Shown one piece after another: positions 16,867 to 23,332 of a stretch of 33,051 nucleotides of DNA (position 1 is the first letter of the stretch; the number at the start of each line of letters is the position of its first letter). The notes below the pieces were generated by a model that was not told the origin of the DNA, made no database searches, and saw only the letters and a list, made by a program, of their open reading frames with translations. The position numbers and the translations under genes are program-made. Source of the DNA: Oscillatoriales cyanobacterium M59_W2019_021 (GTDB lineage Bacteria; Cyanobacteriota; Cyanobacteriia; Cyanobacteriales; Geitlerinemataceae); assembly GCA_015295945.1 (NCBI GenBank), contig DVED01000168.1, positions 1 to 33,051 of the forward strand, read 5' to 3'.

Positions 16867-16935
16867 ATCGAAGCGATCGACTTTCACCGCTGACTCATAG
16901 ATTTATCAAATTGCATCTACCTCATAAAATACAAT

Positions 16936-16978
16936 GCGATCGGCTTCTCCGATCTTTTGGAGAAGTTGATCGCGTTTT
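16936..16978 (+). terminator. Intrinsic terminator after PG-binding copy 2
   Basis: A 15-bp stem with two G-U wobbles: GCGATC-GG-CTTCTCC (16936-16950) pairs with GGAGAAG-TT-GATCGC (16959-16973). The loop is 8 nt, and GTTTTAG follows. Confidence 0.8.
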
Positions 16979-17070
16979 AGGTAATATTACTAATTTGCCG
17001 ATCGTGAGTTGTGAAAAGTAAATCTAAATCTGATAGAATTAGAAAATGATTGGAATAAACTGACAACTTA

Positions 17071-17562
17071 GTGCTTTTATCTCAACCCAACGCTACACTC
17101 GAAATTAGACTTTGCCAGCCGAGTGCGTTCGTCCGACAACACCAGTCGCAAATTTTCCCCACCTGGAACGAACCGATCGCCTCGATAATTCTCATCTTAC
17201 AAAAATCTCGCTTTCCCCTCCCCACCGACAACCCCGAACTCGAAGCTGAAAAAGAGCAGTTGCGAGAACGATTTCTGCGATGGGCATTTCCTCGAGTTTG
17301 TCAACTGCGCGATCGCGATTTTTTAACCGATCTCATCGATCCGCGATCGGGCTATCCCCTATTCTCAAATCCCGGCGAAATCCGTCACGACGATGTAGCG
17401 GCAGTGGCGGCAACTTTGGGATGGGAAATTGCCTCAGTGGGCAACTGTCGGGCGATCGTTCATCCCCAATGGAGAACGGCAGTGTATCCCGCCACCCTCC
17501 TCTCTACCGCATCGTTACCCGTTTTGCAATCTGTCCTCAACGGCGATCGACTTGAACTGTAA
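17071..17562 (+). CDS. MMADHC-like protein (methylmalonic aciduria and homocystinuria type D family)
   Basis: This 163-residue protein resembles the cyanobacterial proteins annotated as methylmalonic aciduria and homocystinuria type D. Segments include FPTWNEPIASIILILQKS, DLIDPRSGYPLFSNPG, IRHDDVAAVAATLGW and IVHPQWRTAVYPATLLS. In animals MMADHC directs cobalamin to its target enzymes; the bacterial role is untested. The only available start is GTG at 17071, since an in-frame stop lies 12 nt upstream. No Shine-Dalgarno is seen, so the start is uncertain. There is no vitamin B12 gene nearby. Confidence 0.7.
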   Translation: MLLSQPNATLEIRLCQPSAFVRQHQSQIFPTWNEPIASIILILQKSRFPLPTDNPELEAEKEQLRERFLRWAFPRVCQLRDRDFLTDLIDPRSGYPLFSNPGEIRHDDVAAVAATLGWEIASVGNCRAIVHPQWRTAVYPATLLSTASLPVLQSVLNGDRLEL

Positions 17563-17815
17563 CAAAGTTTCCTGGCATAGTTAAGTCAAAGAGTTCAGGA
17601 GTTACAGGATTTCAGGAGTTCAGGAGTAAGCGCTTCGCGCTCACGAGCGCCTACAGGAGAATAGAAAGTTGGGGGAGCAGGGGGAAGGAGGACACGGAGA
17701 CACGGAGACTCGGAGACGCGGGGATAGTCAATGCGAAAGCGCAAAAGCGTATCGGTCAAACCCCAAACTCCAAACCCCAAACCCCCAACACCAAATGACC
17801 AATGACAAATAGCCC
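17563..17815. repeat. Composite repeat region upstream of the DUF1537 kinase gene
   Basis: These 253 bp are almost wholly repetitive: TTCAGGAG units (17594-17625); a GTAAGCGC/GCGCCTAC palindromic element (17626-17654); G-rich GGGGGAGCA units (17671-17689); an 8-bp tandem repeat GACACGGA with four copies (17691-17722); CAAACCC heptamers (17757-17790); and CCAATGA heptamers (17791-17806). The last ATGAC motif provides the start codon of the next gene. Confidence 0.75.
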
Positions 17816-19135
17816 ATGACCAATCCTAAAATCATCGTTCTCGACGACGACCCCACTGGATCGCAAACCGTCCATAGCTGCTTGTTGCTGACTCGGTGGG
17901 ACGTAGAAACCCTGCGAATTGGGTTAGCTGACGAATCGCCAATTTTCTTCATCCTCACCAATACTCGGGCACTAACCCCAGAAGAAGCCACCGCCGTCAC
18001 GCGGGAGGTGTGCCGCAATCTGAAAGTTGCCCTTGCCGAGGAAGGGATTACCGACTTTTTGGTGGTGAGTCGATCGGATTCCACCCTGCGGGGACATTAT
18101 CCCATCGAAACCGACGCGATCGCCGAAGAATTGGGTTCTTTTGACGCCCACTTCCTCACCCCCGCATTCTTTGAAGGCGGACGCTTCACTCGCGATAGCA
18201 TCCATTACCTGATGGTTAACGGCGTCGCTACCCCCGTCCACGAAACTGAATTCGCCCGCGATTCCGTCTTCGGCTACCATCACAGCTATCTCCCCGATTA
18301 CGTTGCCGAAAAAACCCAAGGAAAAATTCCGGCAAGTCAAGTGGAACGCTTTGTCCTCGACGATATTCGATCGGGCAGTTTAGATCGCTTGATGCAGCTA
18401 CAGGACAATCGTTGTGGCGTCGTCGATGCCGAAACCCAAGCCGACCTCGATCGCTTCGCTGCCGACCTCCGGGAAGCTGCCAGTCACGGCAAGCGGTTCC
18501 TCTTCCGCAGTGCCGCCAGTTTGCTAACTTCCCTCGCCAATTTGGGTTCGCAACCGATCGCCGCTGAAGCCATGTCCCAATACGTCCGGGGGGGCAAACC
18601 CGGAGCGGTTATCGTCGGTTCCCACGTCAAAAAAACCACGCAACAACTCGAATGCTTGTTACAGGAACCCAATACCGTCGGCATCGAAATCGACGTTTCC
18701 CATCTCCTCGACGACTCCCCCACCCAACGGGACACCCTGCTCAAAACCACATTAGATAAAATTGACACTGCCCATCAAAACAGCAAGACCCCCGTTATTT
18801 ATACCTCTCGCCAAGAACTGACCTTCCCGGATACCGAAACTCGACTGCAATTTGGGGCAGCGGTTTCGGCATTGCTGATGGATATCGTTCGCGCCTTACC
18901 CGAAGATATCGGTTTTCTAATTAGTAAAGGCGGGATTACGTCCAACGACGTACTCAGTACGGGTTTGGCTTTGCCCACGGCTCGACTGTTGGGTCAAATT
19001 TTGGCGGGTTGTTCCGTCGTCCGCACCCCTGACGACCATCCTCGATTCCCCAATCTTCCTGTGGTTTTATTTCCCGGAAATGTGGGTGATGAAACCGGAT
19101 TGGCAACCGTTTACCGACGGTTTTGCAAACTTTAA
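17816..19135 (+). CDS. Four-carbon acid sugar kinase family protein (DUF1537)
   Basis: This 439-residue kinase has the DUF1537 signature. The N-terminal sugar-acid-binding domain begins IIVLDDDPTGSQTV (6-19) and has SRSDSTLRGHYP near residue 85. The C-terminal nucleotide-binding domain has VIVGSHVKKTTQQ near 265 and SKGGITSNDVL near 370. Family members phosphorylate four-carbon sugar acids such as erythronate or threonate. In other bacteria they sit beside dehydrogenases, aldolases or isomerases of that pathway, but none is present here, so the substrate is open. The start ATG lies in CCAATGA-type repeats with no Shine-Dalgarno. The upstream five-codon ORF at 17802 ends as ATGA on this start. 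Confidence 0.88.
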   Translation: MTNPKIIVLDDDPTGSQTVHSCLLLTRWDVETLRIGLADESPIFFILTNTRALTPEEATAVTREVCRNLKVALAEEGITDFLVVSRSDSTLRGHYPIETDAIAEELGSFDAHFLTPAFFEGGRFTRDSIHYLMVNGVATPVHETEFARDSVFGYHHSYLPDYVAEKTQGKIPASQVERFVLDDIRSGSLDRLMQLQDNRCGVVDAETQADLDRFAADLREAASHGKRFLFRSAASLLTSLANLGSQPIAAEAMSQYVRGGKPGAVIVGSHVKKTTQQLECLLQEPNTVGIEIDVSHLLDDSPTQRDTLLKTTLDKIDTAHQNSKTPVIYTSRQELTFPDTETRLQFGAAVSALLMDIVRALPEDIGFLISKGGITSNDVLSTGLALPTARLLGQILAGCSVVRTPDDHPRFPNLPVVLFPGNVGDETGLATVYRRFCKL

Positions 19136-19161
19136 AATTCACAATCCTGAAGAAAGCGTGA

Positions 19162-19201
19162 AGACTCCGTATTAGGAAGTAACAGCCTGAAAACGGAGTT
19201 T
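19162..19201 (+). promoter_or_regulatory. Hairpin sequestering the ribosome site of the PatX-like gene
   Basis: ACTCCGT (19164-19170) pairs perfectly with ACGGAGT (19193-19199). One G-U and one A-U pair extend the stem to 9 bp, with a 22-nt loop. The right arm contains GGAG (19195-19198), the Shine-Dalgarno 5 nt before the ATG at 19204. The left arm also contains TCCGTA, one base from the TCCGGA core of DIF-class promoters, so a DNA role is an alternative. Confidence 0.5.
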
Positions 19202-19203
19202 CA

Positions 19204-19413
19204 ATGGTGCGAACTGTTACCCCTTTTTTATTCTCGAGTCTCGTTCTGGGTTCGATCGTCGGACTAACCGAATTCTCTATGCGCCCACAGGCGAATTTAC
19301 CTGCGGGTGCAGAGCAATTACACGCCCAAGCCGATCGCGGTGATGATGGTAGTCCTTATCGCGGCAGCAGCGGGCGACGAGTGTTGCGACAAACCCAAAC
19401 CTTGGACTCGTAA
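19204..19413 (+). CDS. PatX-like small signal protein with variant RGSSGR motif
   Basis: This 69-residue protein has a hydrophobic N-terminus (residues 7-22, FLFSSLVLGSIVGL) and a C-terminal DGSPYRGSSGRR stretch (residues 48-59). PatX proteins of filamentous cyanobacteria share exactly this plan: a hydrophobic N-terminus and an RGSGR pentapeptide that binds and restrains the regulator HetR. Here the motif is RGSSGR (codons at 19360-19377), with one extra Ser made by a repeated AGC. The Shine-Dalgarno GGAG is 5 nt from the ATG. HetR is not in the window. The assignment rests on architecture, size and motif context; the variant motif is the main doubt. Confidence 0.6.
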   Translation: MVRTVTPFLFSSLVLGSIVGLTEFSMRPQANLPAGAEQLHAQADRGDDGSPYRGSSGRRVLRQTQTLDS

Positions 19414-19464
19414 TCGATAACTTATCGATAATTGTCTCCTGCGATCGCCTCGCTGGAGTCTTTT
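19413..19464 (+). terminator. Palindrome and terminator after the PatX-like gene
   Basis: The perfect palindrome ATCGATAA-C-TTATCGAT (19413-19429) starts on the last base of the stop codon. Directly after it, CTCC-GCGA (19436-19439, 19441-19444) pairs with TCGC-GGAG (19450-19453, 19455-19458) and is followed by TCTTTT. The second hairpin is a likely intrinsic terminator. Confidence 0.6.
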
Positions 19465-19494
19465 GCTTGAAACACTAAACGGATTAATTTTCAA

Positions 19495-19617
19495 TTAAAA
19501 ATCGAGTTGCTTTGTTTTCTCTAGAACCTCATAAATTGGTGACTTTTTAGCCAGTTTATGGGGTTCTATTTTGGCGATTCCTCGAAATCCTTGAATTTTC
19601 ACTTGCCGGACTTTCAT
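19495..19617 (-). pseudogene. 40-codon fragment with AAA/OLD-ATPase-like N-terminus
   Basis: The frame starts MKVRQVKIQGFRGIAKIE, resembling the first strand (MKIKKVxIxNFRGI) of AAA15/OLD-type ATPases, but it stops after 40 residues with no Walker A motif. It begins 14 bp after the truncated XRE gene on the same strand. It is probably a remnant; a genuine small protein cannot be excluded. Confidence 0.3.
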
Positions 19618-19631
19618 CAATTCACCGTCCT

Positions 19632-19811
19632 TTACAATTCCGGGTCATTCACCGCTAGATCCCACAGGAGGGCTTCCGATATCGGATCTCTCGTTTCGTT
19701 GACCCAATGGAAAATCGTCGATCGATTGATTCCCATTGCCACTGCCAATTGATTTTGGCTGATTCCATAGGTCGTCAGGACTTGACTCAGCGCTCTTCCC
19801 GCTTGACTCAT
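19632..19811 (-). CDS. Short XRE-type helix-turn-helix protein, probably truncated
   Basis: This is a 59-residue protein from the ATG at 19811. Residues 1-40 (MSQAGRALSQVLTTYGISQN, then QLAVAMGINRSTIFHWVNE) are a typical cyanobacterial XRE DNA-binding domain with the recognition helix INRSTIFHW. Relatives continue past RDP with a further helical region of 40 or more residues. Here the sequence ends SEALLWDLAVNDPEL, suggesting loss of the C-terminus. The open frame extends to 19862, but the internal ATG fits the domain start. It lies between the PatX-like and Psb35-like genes on the opposite strand. Confidence 0.65.
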   Translation of the reverse strand: MSQAGRALSQVLTTYGISQNQLAVAMGINRSTIFHWVNETRDPISEALLWDLAVNDPEL

Positions 19812-19953
19812 AGCTTCTATGGTGTCAGAGGCGAGGTGGAAAAACAATGCGATCGCCGTCACAGGTTAAGAGCGATCGCGATCGCTTCACACTATTTAAC
19901 AGTTTGTTATATTTGTTTACATCAAGCAAAAAACACACACAGGAAACGACATT

Positions 19954-20190
19954 ATGTTCTCGACGATCCTTCTCATCTCCTTCATCCTTATCGGTTGGGT
20001 TGCTGCCGCCCTTCTCGGAACCCAAGCCTACTTCCGAGGCGAACAAACCAAACCCATCCACGAGCGGAACTGGAATTCTGAAACCTTCGATCGCCTCGCC
20101 CAATCCTTCACCGGAAACGAAACCGACTACGGCGATCGCACCCCGGCTTACGCTCTCGATGCTTATACCAGCAACAACATCTCCCGCTAG
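19954..20190 (+). CDS. Psb35-like photosystem II-associated small membrane protein
   Basis: This 78-residue protein has one N-terminal transmembrane segment (residues 3-26, ILLISFILIGWVAAALLG). A conserved hydrophilic tail follows: QAYFRGEQTKPIHERNW, then SFTGNETDYGDRTPAY. The sequence resembles the cyanobacterial Psb35 (Ssl2148) family, reported to associate with photosystem II subassemblies in the thylakoid. I am fairly but not fully sure of the name. AGGAAA lies 9 nt before the ATG. The gene is monocistronic and converges on cpcF. Confidence 0.65.
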   Translation: MFSTILLISFILIGWVAAALLGTQAYFRGEQTKPIHERNWNSETFDRLAQSFTGNETDYGDRTPAYALDAYTSNNISR

Positions 20191-20204
20191 TGGTATCAAG
20201 CTTC

Positions 20205-20864
20205 TTAACCCACCCCAGCCCCCTGGCTGGGGGTAACAGCTTCGATGCGCTCGATCGCCAAACCCACGCGCGCTCGAACGCTCGGTTCGACTTCCGTTGC
20301 TATCATTTCCTCGAATCGTTGGCGAATGGGCAACCCAGAAATCGATAGAGTGGGAGCGGTTGCCAGAGCTTCCAAACCGACGACTGCCGCGTAGCGCACC
20401 ACCCATTCCGGATCTTCCGTCGTCTCTAATAAAGTCTCCAAAGCTCGAGTTTGGGCGTCGGCAATGCCCCCTCTCTCCAATTCCTGCCACCGCAACGCCC
20501 CCAAACCTCGCGCAGCAGCCCGCCGCACGCTCAGGGAAAAATCCGCCGCTGCCGTCAATAAGATTTCCAAGCCTCGGGGATCGCCAATCCCAGCCAAAGC
20601 GCGAATCGCCCAAGCCCGAGCGCCGTAGTTATAGCCGTCGAGTTGTTCGAGCAGGGGCAGCACAGCCGGTTCGCCGATCGCCACCAAACCATCCACCGCC
20701 GCTACCGCCGCACCGGGGTTATTATAGCCCAGCACTTCGATTAATTTAGCGATCGCGTCCGTCGATTCAGCCGCCGACAGGGCTTTGACAGCATCTAACA
20801 CGCCATCGGCAGAATCCGCGCGATCGACATCTGCAATTAATTCTCGAACTCGATCTTCGGTCAT
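20205..20864 (-). CDS. cpcF: Phycocyanobilin lyase subunit CpcF-type HEAT protein
   Basis: This 219-residue protein is made of HEAT repeats, with the segments IEVLGYNNPGAAVAAVDGL, QLDGYNYGARAWAIRALAGI, FSLSVRRAAARGLGALRW and PEWVVRYAAVVGL. These match the beta subunit of the CpcE/CpcF lyase, which attaches phycocyanobilin to Cys84 of phycocyanin alpha. The start is the ATG at 20864, two codons inside a TTG-initiated frame. No cpcE or cpc structural gene is in the window, so the partner is encoded elsewhere. The last codons coincide with a GC-rich hairpin. Confidence 0.8.
   Translation of the reverse strand: MTEDRVRELIADVDRADSADGVLDAVKALSAAESTDAIAKLIEVLGYNNPGAAVAAVDGLVAIGEPAVLPLLEQLDGYNYGARAWAIRALAGIGDPRGLEILLTAAADFSLSVRRAAARGLGALRWQELERGGIADAQTRALETLLETTEDPEWVVRYAAVVGLEALATAPTLSISGLPIRQRFEEMIATEVEPSVRARVGLAIERIEAVTPSQGAGVG
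20213..20232. terminator. Hairpin inside the 3' end of cpcF
   Basis: CCCCAGCC (20213-20220) / GGCTGGGG (20225-20232) is a perfect 8-bp stem with a 4-nt loop. It encodes the last residues of CpcF on the minus strand and can fold in the psb35-like transcript on the plus strand. It lacks a T run. Confidence 0.5.
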
Positions 20865-20900
20865 CGTCAATTAGGATAAACGGCAGCGAACCTTATTACC

Positions 20901-20990
20901 AGGACTTACGCAGCCACGCTACTCATGGGGGTGATGGTGGGTTACGCTCCGCGCTTCACACCCTACATATGGAGGCGTTGCGTAAGTCCT
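20901..20990. mobile_element. 90-bp MITE-like element
   Basis: Perfect 12-bp terminal inverted repeats AGGACTTACGCA (20901-20912) and TGCGTAAGTCCT (20979-20990) enclose 66 bp with no ORF. The termini resemble a widespread cyanobacterial MITE family. No clear target duplication is seen. Confidence 0.7.
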
Positions 20991-21185
20991 AATTACTTAA
21001 GTTTCAACCATCATACGGCTTGTTGGTAATTGGGAGGAGACTGGGTATAGGTAGCGTTCCAGAGCCACCTGAACCGTCAGACGCATAATACCCATCGCTC
21101 CATCGACCCCAGTGCGCGAATCGTCCCCACGTTACATTGAAGGCAAATCTGAGTATCCTATAGGGGAACATCGTGGTGTGTCAGA
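20991..21185. promoter_or_regulatory. Upstream region of the DegT-family aminotransferase gene
   Basis: With the MITE at 20901, this makes up the 321-bp cpcF-aminotransferase divergent spacer. No ORF or clear operator is seen. TAGGGGAA at 21161-21168 is too far from the GTG start (17 nt) to be a good Shine-Dalgarno. Confidence 0.3.
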
Positions 21186-22292
21186 GTGAACTCAATTCCT
21201 CCCTTAGATTTAGCGCGGCAGTATCGAACGATCGCCTTGGAGGTTGAAGCTGCCGTTTTAGAAGTCCTCTCTTCCGGTCGTTACATCGGAGGTTCCCAGG
21301 TACAAGCCTTCGAGTGTCAGTTTGCCGATTACATCGGTACGACCGAATGCGTTTCCTGTCACTCGGGGACGGATGCCTTATACTTGGCGTTGCGATCGCT
21401 CGAGATCGGTCCGGGCGACGAGGTGATTACGACTGCCTTGAGCTTCTTTGCCACGGCAGAAACGATTTCGATGGTGGGTGCAACCCCCGTCTTTGTCGAT
21501 ATCGATGCCGCCACCTTTAACTGCGATGTCGATCGCCTAGAAGCCGCCATTACCCCCCGCACCAAAGCCATTCTCCCCGTTCACCTCTTCGGTCAACCCG
21601 TCGATATGACCCGGTTGATGGAGGTTGCCAACGCCCATCGCCTTGCCGTCGTCGAAGATTGCGCCCAAGCTGCCGGGGCTGAGTGGAACGGCAAAAAAGT
21701 CGGGAGTTTCGGTCGCATCGGCTGTTTTAGCTTCTTCCCGACGAAAAATTTAGGTGCATTTGGCGATGGGGGAGCGATAACCACCGACGATCGCGAAATT
21801 GCCGATCGAATTCGCGTTCTCAAAGATCACGGTGCGACCCGACGGTACTATCACGAATTCCAGGGAACCAACAGCCGTCTCGATGCCTTACAAGCGGCAA
21901 TTCTGCAAGTCAAACTTCCCTATCTCGACGGTTGGAACGCTCGACGGCGAGACCTTGCCGCACGATACCGAGACCTCCTCGCGCCCATTCCTCACATCGT
22001 TCTCCCCCAAGACTCAACGGGCGGAGGTCACGTCTGGAATCAGTATACGATTCGTATCGAGTCCGATCGCGATCGCCTCTACCAACAACTGCAACAAAGC
22101 GGCATCGGGTGCAACATCTACTATCCCTTCCCCCTCCACTTACAACCCGCTTACCGAGATTTGGGGTATGCCGTCGGTCAACTTCCCATTGCCGAACGCG
22201 CCTGCCAGCAAGTTCTCTCGCTACCCATGTTCCCCGAACTGGATGTCGAGGAACAGTATCAAGTGGTTCGCGCGTTGAAGGATTGTAGGTGA
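21186..22292 (+). CDS. DegT/DnrJ/EryC1/StrS family PLP aminotransferase
   Basis: This is a 368-residue fold-type I aminotransferase acting on nucleotide-linked keto-sugars. Key features are SGTDALYLAL (60-69), the PLP-ring aspartate in VVEDCAQAAGA (D158), and the PLP lysine K187 in FSFFPTKNLGAFGDGG. The C-terminal VWNQYTIR and IYYPFPLHLQPAY complete the family pattern. It probably makes an amino sugar for polysaccharide or lipopolysaccharide, but no sugar nucleotide genes adjoin it. The start is GTG at 21186, which puts MNSIPPLDLARQY at the family N-terminus. Confidence 0.9.
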   Translation: MNSIPPLDLARQYRTIALEVEAAVLEVLSSGRYIGGSQVQAFECQFADYIGTTECVSCHSGTDALYLALRSLEIGPGDEVITTALSFFATAETISMVGATPVFVDIDAATFNCDVDRLEAAITPRTKAILPVHLFGQPVDMTRLMEVANAHRLAVVEDCAQAAGAEWNGKKVGSFGRIGCFSFFPTKNLGAFGDGGAITTDDREIADRIRVLKDHGATRRYYHEFQGTNSRLDALQAAILQVKLPYLDGWNARRRDLAARYRDLLAPIPHIVLPQDSTGGGHVWNQYTIRIESDRDRLYQQLQQSGIGCNIYYPFPLHLQPAYRDLGYAVGQLPIAERACQQVLSLPMFPELDVEEQYQVVRALKDCR

Positions 22293-22346
22293 GGTTTGAG
22301 TCATGAGCCATTATTATCCGGGAGTCTTGAATAACCTCACCCCTAG

Positions 22347-22372
22347 CCCCTCTCCCAACGTTGGGAGAGGGG
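22347..22372. terminator. 26-bp perfect palindrome between convergent genes
   Basis: CCCCTCTCCCAAC (22347-22359) and GTTGGGAGAGGGG (22360-22372) form an uninterrupted palindrome between the aminotransferase (+) and folP (-) stops. It probably acts as a terminator in both directions, although no T run follows. The surrounding CCTCACCCCTAGCCCC text is a common cyanobacterial repeat motif. Confidence 0.65.
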
Positions 22373-22400
22373 AGATTCGGTAAGCCAGAAAATCCTGACG

Positions 22401-23219
22401 TTAACCTCGAAAGATAGCATCGGTAACGCGGCAGATATCGCGCATTTCGCGCACGTCGTGAACGCGCAAGATATCTGCTCCGCCAACGATCGCCGCCGCA
22501 CACGCCGCTCCCGTTCCCCATACCCGTTCCTTGGGGTTGGGTCGATCGAGAATATGTCCGATAAAGCTTTTGCGGGAAACGCCGACGAGGAGGGGATAGC
22601 CGAGCGATCGCACTTTGGGCAACTCGCGTAATATCGTTAAATTTTGCTCGTAAGTTTTGGCAAAGCCAATTCCCGGATCGAGAACGATCGCCCCTCGATC
22701 GACTCCGGCGGCAATGGCAGCGTTGGCTTGCCGTTCTAACACCTGGCAAATTTCCCCCACCACATCCTCGTAATCGGTGAGAGTTTGCATGGTTTGCGGC
22801 GTCCCTCGCAAGTGCATCAACACCACGGGAACCCCCAACTCGGCAACGGTTGCCAGCATTTGCGGATCGCCCGTCCCTCCGGTGACATCGTTCACCCAAT
22901 CGGCTCCTGCCGCCACTGCCGCACGAGCGACGATCGATCGCGAAGTATCCACGGAAATCGCGATCGAACTGCATTCTCGCAACGCCCGCACCACCGGAAC
23001 CACCCGGTTTAACTCTTCTTCTAGCGACACTTCGATCGCCCCCGGACGGGTAGACTGACCGCCAATATCGACGAGATCCACCCCCGCCGCTTCCATCGCT
23101 TTTGCCTGCTCTAGCGCGGCTTCTAGGGTATCGAATTCGCCCCCATCGCTGAAACTATCCGGCGTAACGTTGAGAACGCCCATGAGGTAGGTACGTTCTC
23201 CCCAGTTGAATTGTGGCAT
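22401..23219 (-). CDS. folP: Dihydropteroate synthase
   Basis: This 272-residue TIM-barrel enzyme joins p-aminobenzoate to dihydropterin pyrophosphate in folate synthesis. Motifs are LMGVLNVTPDSFSDGG (12-27), DIGGQSTRPGA, SVDTSRSIVARAA, VNDVTGG, LMHLRGTPQTMQ, and the C-terminal GVSRKSFIGHIL and RVHDVREM. The ATG at 23219 is chosen over an upstream start (23267) because MPQFNWGERTYLMGVLN matches the family start and the upstream codons lie in G-rich repeats. It is followed on the same strand, 113 bp upstream, by aroB, so shikimate and folate genes are neighbours. Confidence 0.95.
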   Translation of the reverse strand: MPQFNWGERTYLMGVLNVTPDSFSDGGEFDTLEAALEQAKAMEAAGVDLVDIGGQSTRPGAIEVSLEEELNRVVPVVRALRECSSIAISVDTSRSIVARAAVAAGADWVNDVTGGTGDPQMLATVAELGVPVVLMHLRGTPQTMQTLTDYEDVVGEICQVLERQANAAIAAGVDRGAIVLDPGIGFAKTYEQNLTILRELPKVRSLGYPLLVGVSRKSFIGHILDRPNPKERVWGTGAACAAAIVGGADILRVHDVREMRDICRVTDAIFRG

Positions 23220-23242
23220 GTTTGATGAAAGCAGAAGGGGAA

Positions 23243-23332
23243 GAGAGCGGGGGGAGCGGGGGAGCATGGGGAGAGAAGCAACTAACCACTAACCACTAAC
23301 AAACCCCAAACCCCCAACCCCCAACCCCAAAT
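23243..23332. repeat. G-rich and heptamer repeat tract between aroB and folP
   Basis: Four G runs (GGGG, GGGGGG, GGGGG, GGGG) at about 23236-23272 could form a G-quadruplex on the plus strand. They are followed by ACTAACC heptamers (23280-23299) and CAAACCC/CAACCCC heptamers (23301-23328). It is the same composite as at 11867, 17671 and 27750. Confidence 0.7.

Noticed and set aside
19169-19182. NtcA-like site GTA-N8-TAA upstream of the PatX-like gene
   Set aside because: It misses the final base of GTA-N8-TAC, and only 21 nt remain before the ATG, leaving no room for a -10 element and transcript start downstream.
19825-20613. 262-codon minus-strand frame overlapping psb35-like and cpcF
   Set aside because: Wrong frame of cpcF and antisense of psb35-like; the composition is Gly/Arg/Ser-rich with no motif.
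21910-22974. Long open frame (354 codons) on the minus strand over the aminotransferase and folP genes
   Set aside because: It is antisense to the aminotransferase and a shifted frame of folP. The translation is Arg/Gly/Ser-rich without any domain, as GC-rich shadow frames usually are.
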